Below are positions 60,701-64,000 of a stretch of 64,000 nucleotides of DNA, piece by piece. The stretch comes from Acanthochlamys bracteata (taxonomy: Eukaryota > Streptophyta > Magnoliopsida > Pandanales > Velloziaceae), in contig CM034144.1 of assembly GCA_019914995.1 (NCBI GenBank), positions 3,875,489 to 3,939,488 on the forward strand. The letters run 5' to 3'. The notes beneath the pieces were generated by a model. That model saw only the letters and a list, made by a program, of their open reading frames with translations, made no database searches and was not told where the DNA came from. The translations under genes were made by a program, and so were the position numbers. Numbering within the stretch: position 1 is the first letter of the stretch; the number at the start of each line of letters is the position of its first letter.

Positions 60701-63700
60701 TGAAATAACTAAGCTTAGTGGTATCCTAGTTTCATAGCAGACATCTTTACCGTATATGAATTTGTATTTTTACTTTTTGTATAGTTTCTGAAGAAACATT
60801 TTCGAATTCCTTGCTACTTTTTTTGTACTATTGAATGGTTTTTTTCAGAGACTCCGATGCAGATGCAACTTCCATGCATTGCAATATGTTAAGAAAATTC
60901 AAGAAACAGGTGCTTTACTTTTGAAAAGGATGCGACGTAATAAAGGGCATTGGGGACCTTTGGAAGATAACCTTGTTGGCTCACCTGAACCAAAAGTAAA
61001 TACTAATAAGAAAGTAAATACTGGCATAGTCAAATTTTTAGCTGTGCACTTGAGGTTTGAAATTGACATGGCTGCGTACTCGATGTGCTCTTTTGGTGGT
61101 GGCAAAGAAGAGGAGGAGGAATTAGAAGCATATCGCAAAATTCATTTTCCTGCATTGACCCAATTGAAGAAGACTAGAAAGTACGGAAGCAATTTCTGTG
61201 ATACTAGAAATATTACTTTGATATACAGCAAGTTATTCGTGCAAGGAACCCTCTTTTTGAAATATGATACTCATATTGCTTGATAGCAATTACTCAGGTT
61301 AGCTTCTCCTGCATTCTTGCGATCTGAAGGCCAATGCCCTCTCACACCAGAAGAAGCTGTGCTTATGCTAGCTGCATTGGGTTATAAACGTAGGACAAAC
61401 ATATATATTGCCGGTGCAGACATCTATGGTGGAACGGCAAGGATGGCAACTTTAGCTAGTTTATATCCTAATTTAGCTACCAAAGAAAGTCTTCTCTCAC
61501 CCTCTGAAATCGAGCCATTCCGTAACTTCTCATCTCAGGTGAGCACAAAAATTTCTCTTTAAATGAAAATGGGCTTACAGTTTTGGTGAGTATATAATAT
61601 TTACACAATGTGTTTGGACATTGGTTTGTGGCATATTAGTCAACATAACAATATTGTTGCTTTGCTCCTTTTCCTTGGATTGGAAGAATGAACTTTAAAC
61701 TATACTAGTTTAGAGTTCAGTATGATGAAGTAGGTGGGAAAACTTGAAGCATCTAAATTTCCCTTATTCTATATTTGCATCAGCTATCAAATACTTCTTT
61801 CTCTTAGATAACGATTCAAACAAAGTCTACCAAAAATAACCCTTCGACTAATTATTTCAAATCTTGAAGGGAAGTAAGAAACCAAATGTGAAAGTCTGTA
61901 CTACTTTTTAAGTTTGTTATAAGCACTTGATATGGAAAGTTAAATCACCCAAAATTGCCCCTAATTTATTAACAGTATCAGCTATCATACTTCTCTTTCT
62001 TAGTGATGGATCAAACTACCATACTAACATTAACCCTTTTGGATTAAAATTTTAAAATCTCATGTATACTACTTTGAAGTGCAGTGAGAAGTTCCCAATG
62101 TGAAAAGCTTTAGTCGCCCAAAGTGCTAATAATCTTGTATACCACATTAGTTATCAAATACTTCTTTCTTAATGATGATTCAAATTATACTACCAAAATT
62201 AACTCTTCAATCAAATTTTTGGAAGCTTGTTGTTAGGATAACAATATATCAGTTATCATACTTCTCGTGATACTAATTCAAAAGACAATTCTGAAATTAT
62301 CCTTATGACTAATTATTTTACTAGAAGTTGTTATTATGATTAATATTGTGATAATAATATCTGATCAGCAACAAAATTAAAAAATATATAATTTGAATTG
62401 CTTTAAAGTGTGTCATGGATCACTTATGATTGAAATTTGGGATCGCCCAAGTTATTGAGGTAATGTACAAGAAAATATGAAGCTAGTTCTACATTCTGAT
62501 TCTTTACTATAGATGCCAATAACTTTTCAACTTGTGAACAAAGTATAAAACATGCTACTTAGGTTGCACCTTTATATTTGCAAGACATTAGCATTCTAGT
62601 GTATATCTGATGGTCACTAGTATTGCAAGAATCCATTCTTTTACAGAACTAGGAATAAGTAGAAATTTAACAAAACAAAATTTTAGAAATTTAAATTTCT
62701 AGTCTAGAATGCTTGCACGCAAATACTTAGTAATGCATGTATAAGTTACAGAATTTTTAAAACATAAAATAGGACCATATGCCAATCTAATGTTCCTTAT
62801 CTTAACATTATACTTCAGCTACTGATTTATGTCTCTTAATTATTCGCTGCTTAAGCATTGTAAGCCTACTTGTGAGTTCATTCAAAATAGAAAGGAACTG
62901 TTTTCTATCATTATAAGTGAGGTGTCTCTATATTTTTGTCGAAGAGATGTAAGTTTGCTTCCTTTATACATAACTTTTGATGCCAACATCTGCTTAAGCC
63001 TAGGCTAGCAGCCACATTCGTATTAGTTTCATGGATGAGAACTTCCATGTGCAGCTTGCAACTTTGGACTTCATTGTATGTTGTGCTGCGGATACTTTTG
63101 CCATGACAGATTCAGGAAGCCAATTCTCATCCCTAGTTCAAGGATATCGGATATATTATGGTAGCGGACAGTATCACACTATTCGACCAAACAAACGTCG
63201 CTTGGTGAGCATTTTCTCAAAGAACTCCACAATAGAATGGAAGGAATTTGAACAAAGGGTGAGGAAAACTGTTAGACAGACAAAGAAGGCTCTGGAACGG
63301 CCTAAGGCAAGAAGCATTTATAGACATCCAAGATGTCAGGAATGCATGTGTAGAGTAGATAGTGATGTAAGCTCCTCATTTTTTTGATTTGTATATTTTG
63401 GCTGGCTAACCAAAATAAAGTTGTGGGTCTTATTGATATGTTATTGTTGTATTCGTTAGTGATGTATTGAACATCTTATTCAATTTGATTGATTTGTAAT
63501 TTTACATTCGTAATTTTACATTTTATTCGTTAGTGATGTCTTGAACATGCATTTTTTAATCCAAGCAATAGATAAGGAAGATATCATGTTAGCGACTCTA
63601 CTGGGTTCCTTAAAACACCAACTAAGAAGTTTAGGGTACTTTTTATCATCAAATCATGTGGCTCTTTTGTTAAATTATACGTAGTTCTGCATTTTTTTTT

Positions 63701-63888
63701 TGGATCAAAATTTTGGACTGCAGGTTACTTGTCAAGAAACTGGAACGAACTGGGACACGAAACTTGGAAAGTTCTGTTCTGGTATTGGATGTTGTCATTA
63801 TGATGTTAGAAGTTCTGTTTCTAGTGTCACGGGCTTAGAGTTTTTACTTTGGCGCTTGCGGTATTTAGTTACATTTCTTTGTGGCTAA
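54797..63888 (+). CDS. GT106/O-fucosyltransferase-family glycosyltransferase, ten exons
   Basis: Predicted type II Golgi membrane protein of 710 residues. Order: a Ser/Pro-rich cytosolic N-terminus (1-80), a Trp-Ser repeat (~92-107), a basic stretch, one membrane anchor at ~143-162 ([20 protein letters not shown]), a stem, then the catalytic domain. Family landmarks: [15 protein letters not shown] (228-241, sugar-nucleotide-binding loop), [20 protein letters not shown] (428-435), [39 protein letters not shown] (571-584) and RSIYRHPRC. The plant GT106 family transfers fucose or rhamnose onto cell-wall glycans or proteins; the acceptor here cannot be told. Start: 54797 is the first ATG. The second in-frame ATG at 54833 (CCATGGC) is conserved in both upstream exon copies, so it may be the ancestral start (698 residues). 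All exon phases join without a stop. Probably functional. Confidence 0.93.
55078..55114 (+). repeat. In-frame hexanucleotide repeat coding Trp-Ser
   Basis: A GAGCTG-type hexamer repeated about five times gives [14 protein letters not shown] just before the basic segment and membrane anchor. Copy number is likely to vary because of slippage, and loss or gain of units keeps the frame. Confidence 0.85.
55364..57780 (+). other. Intron 1, with a possible old retroelement gag trace (56450-57230, minus)
   Basis: The 2.4-kb first intron. On its minus strand a stretch reads [11 protein letters not shown], with nearby traces of [13 protein letters not shown] in another frame. This resembles the DLAEAFxxQY…APDRTQLxxM region of plant Gypsy gag, but it is too worn to classify. 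Nothing else was recognised in the intron. Confidence 0.3.
59711..60848 (+). other. Intron 6, nothing recognised
   Basis: 1138 bp, AT-rich. An 82-codon open frame at 59881-60129 on the plus strand has no motif and no splice signals that would include it. Confidence 0.6.
61539..63054 (+). other. Intron 8, nothing recognised
   Basis: 1516 bp, AT-rich. Contains small internal echoes ('tatcaaatacttctttct' near 61785 and 62155; 'cagttatcatacttctc' near 61980 and 62250), suggesting minor local duplication. No coding sign. Confidence 0.6.
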
Positions 63889-64000
63889 ATCAGTCTTTAT
63901 CTAAATGAGCTATCAAAGATAGCTAAGAAAACTTGAATAACTAGAGGGAAAATAAAAAACACTTGAAGAGAACCTTTGGAAGGATAGTTTTATATTGCTT

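Larger units (their letters stand above)
54797..63888 (+). other. Exon-intron structure of the glycosyltransferase gene
   Basis: Exons: 54797-55363, 57781-57880, 58129-58190, 58836-58924, 59058-59178, 59567-59710, 60849-61180, 61298-61538, 63055-63366, 63724-63888. All nine introns are GT-AG. Donors: gtactt, gtacta, gtaagc, gtaagt, gtaagt, gtatgc, gtacgg, gtgagc, gtaagc. The coding sum is 2133 bases, divisible by three. The least certain piece is the last exon: it follows a good acceptor (GGACTGCAG) but its 54 residues are not a family landmark, and further exons could lie beyond the window. If intron 9 is retained, the protein would end [10 protein letters not shown]. Confidence 0.85.

Noticed and set aside
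1-64000. CRISPR arrays, rRNA genes, tRNA genes
   Set aside because: No regularly spaced direct repeats with unique spacers, no rRNA-like conserved stretches and no complete tRNA fold were seen.

Overview
The window is plant nuclear DNA, most likely from a eudicot. It is AT-rich, carries plant-type Ty3/Gypsy retroelements (Athila-like and Tekay-like), and holds one well-preserved, intron-rich plant gene. No bacterial-style operons, CRISPR arrays or rRNA genes were seen. There is one 100-bp run of N at 14506-14605. Eudicot is an inference from element and gene style; the species cannot be named.

Layout: 1-14.5 kb is gene-poor DNA built from diverged, locally duplicated blocks. It includes decayed fragments of two host genes on the minus strand: a CDC20-like fragment at the left edge and a TypA/BipA-like GTPase fragment near 6.3-6.6 kb. 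15.5-16.9 kb holds a decayed Gypsy LTR. 18.2-18.7 kb holds a short promoter-like stretch that resembles the start of a DNA transposon. 18726-28148 is a complete-looking but coding-dead Athila-type element on the minus strand, with two ~1.4-kb LTRs and a perfect 5-bp target duplication. 28.1-32.6 kb is intergenic and has a second CDC20-like fragment. 32.6-40.0 kb is a tandem array of ~1.8-2.0-kb units, interrupted by a Mutator-like miniature transposon and by a solo Athila-type LTR in the opposite orientation. 40.0-43.4 kb is a Tekay-like Gypsy fragment on the minus strand, itself interrupted by a second copy of the same miniature transposon. 43.4-50.6 kb is a second, very decayed Gypsy element on the plus strand.

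50.6-64.0 kb is the functional part. A GT106/O-fucosyltransferase-family gene runs from 54797 to about 63888 in ten exons, and all exon phases join cleanly. Its promoter plus the first ~200 bp of exon 1 are present three times in tandem (period ~1.5 kb) directly upstream. The middle copy is a hybrid: its first half matches copy 3 and its second half matches copy 1. This is the expected footprint of unequal crossing-over, and the switch can be placed within about 15 bp.

I found no convincing new enzymatic or defence system. The strongest lead is the promoter/first-exon triplication of the glycosyltransferase gene. Next come the host pseudogene fragments and the unexplained local repeat modules.
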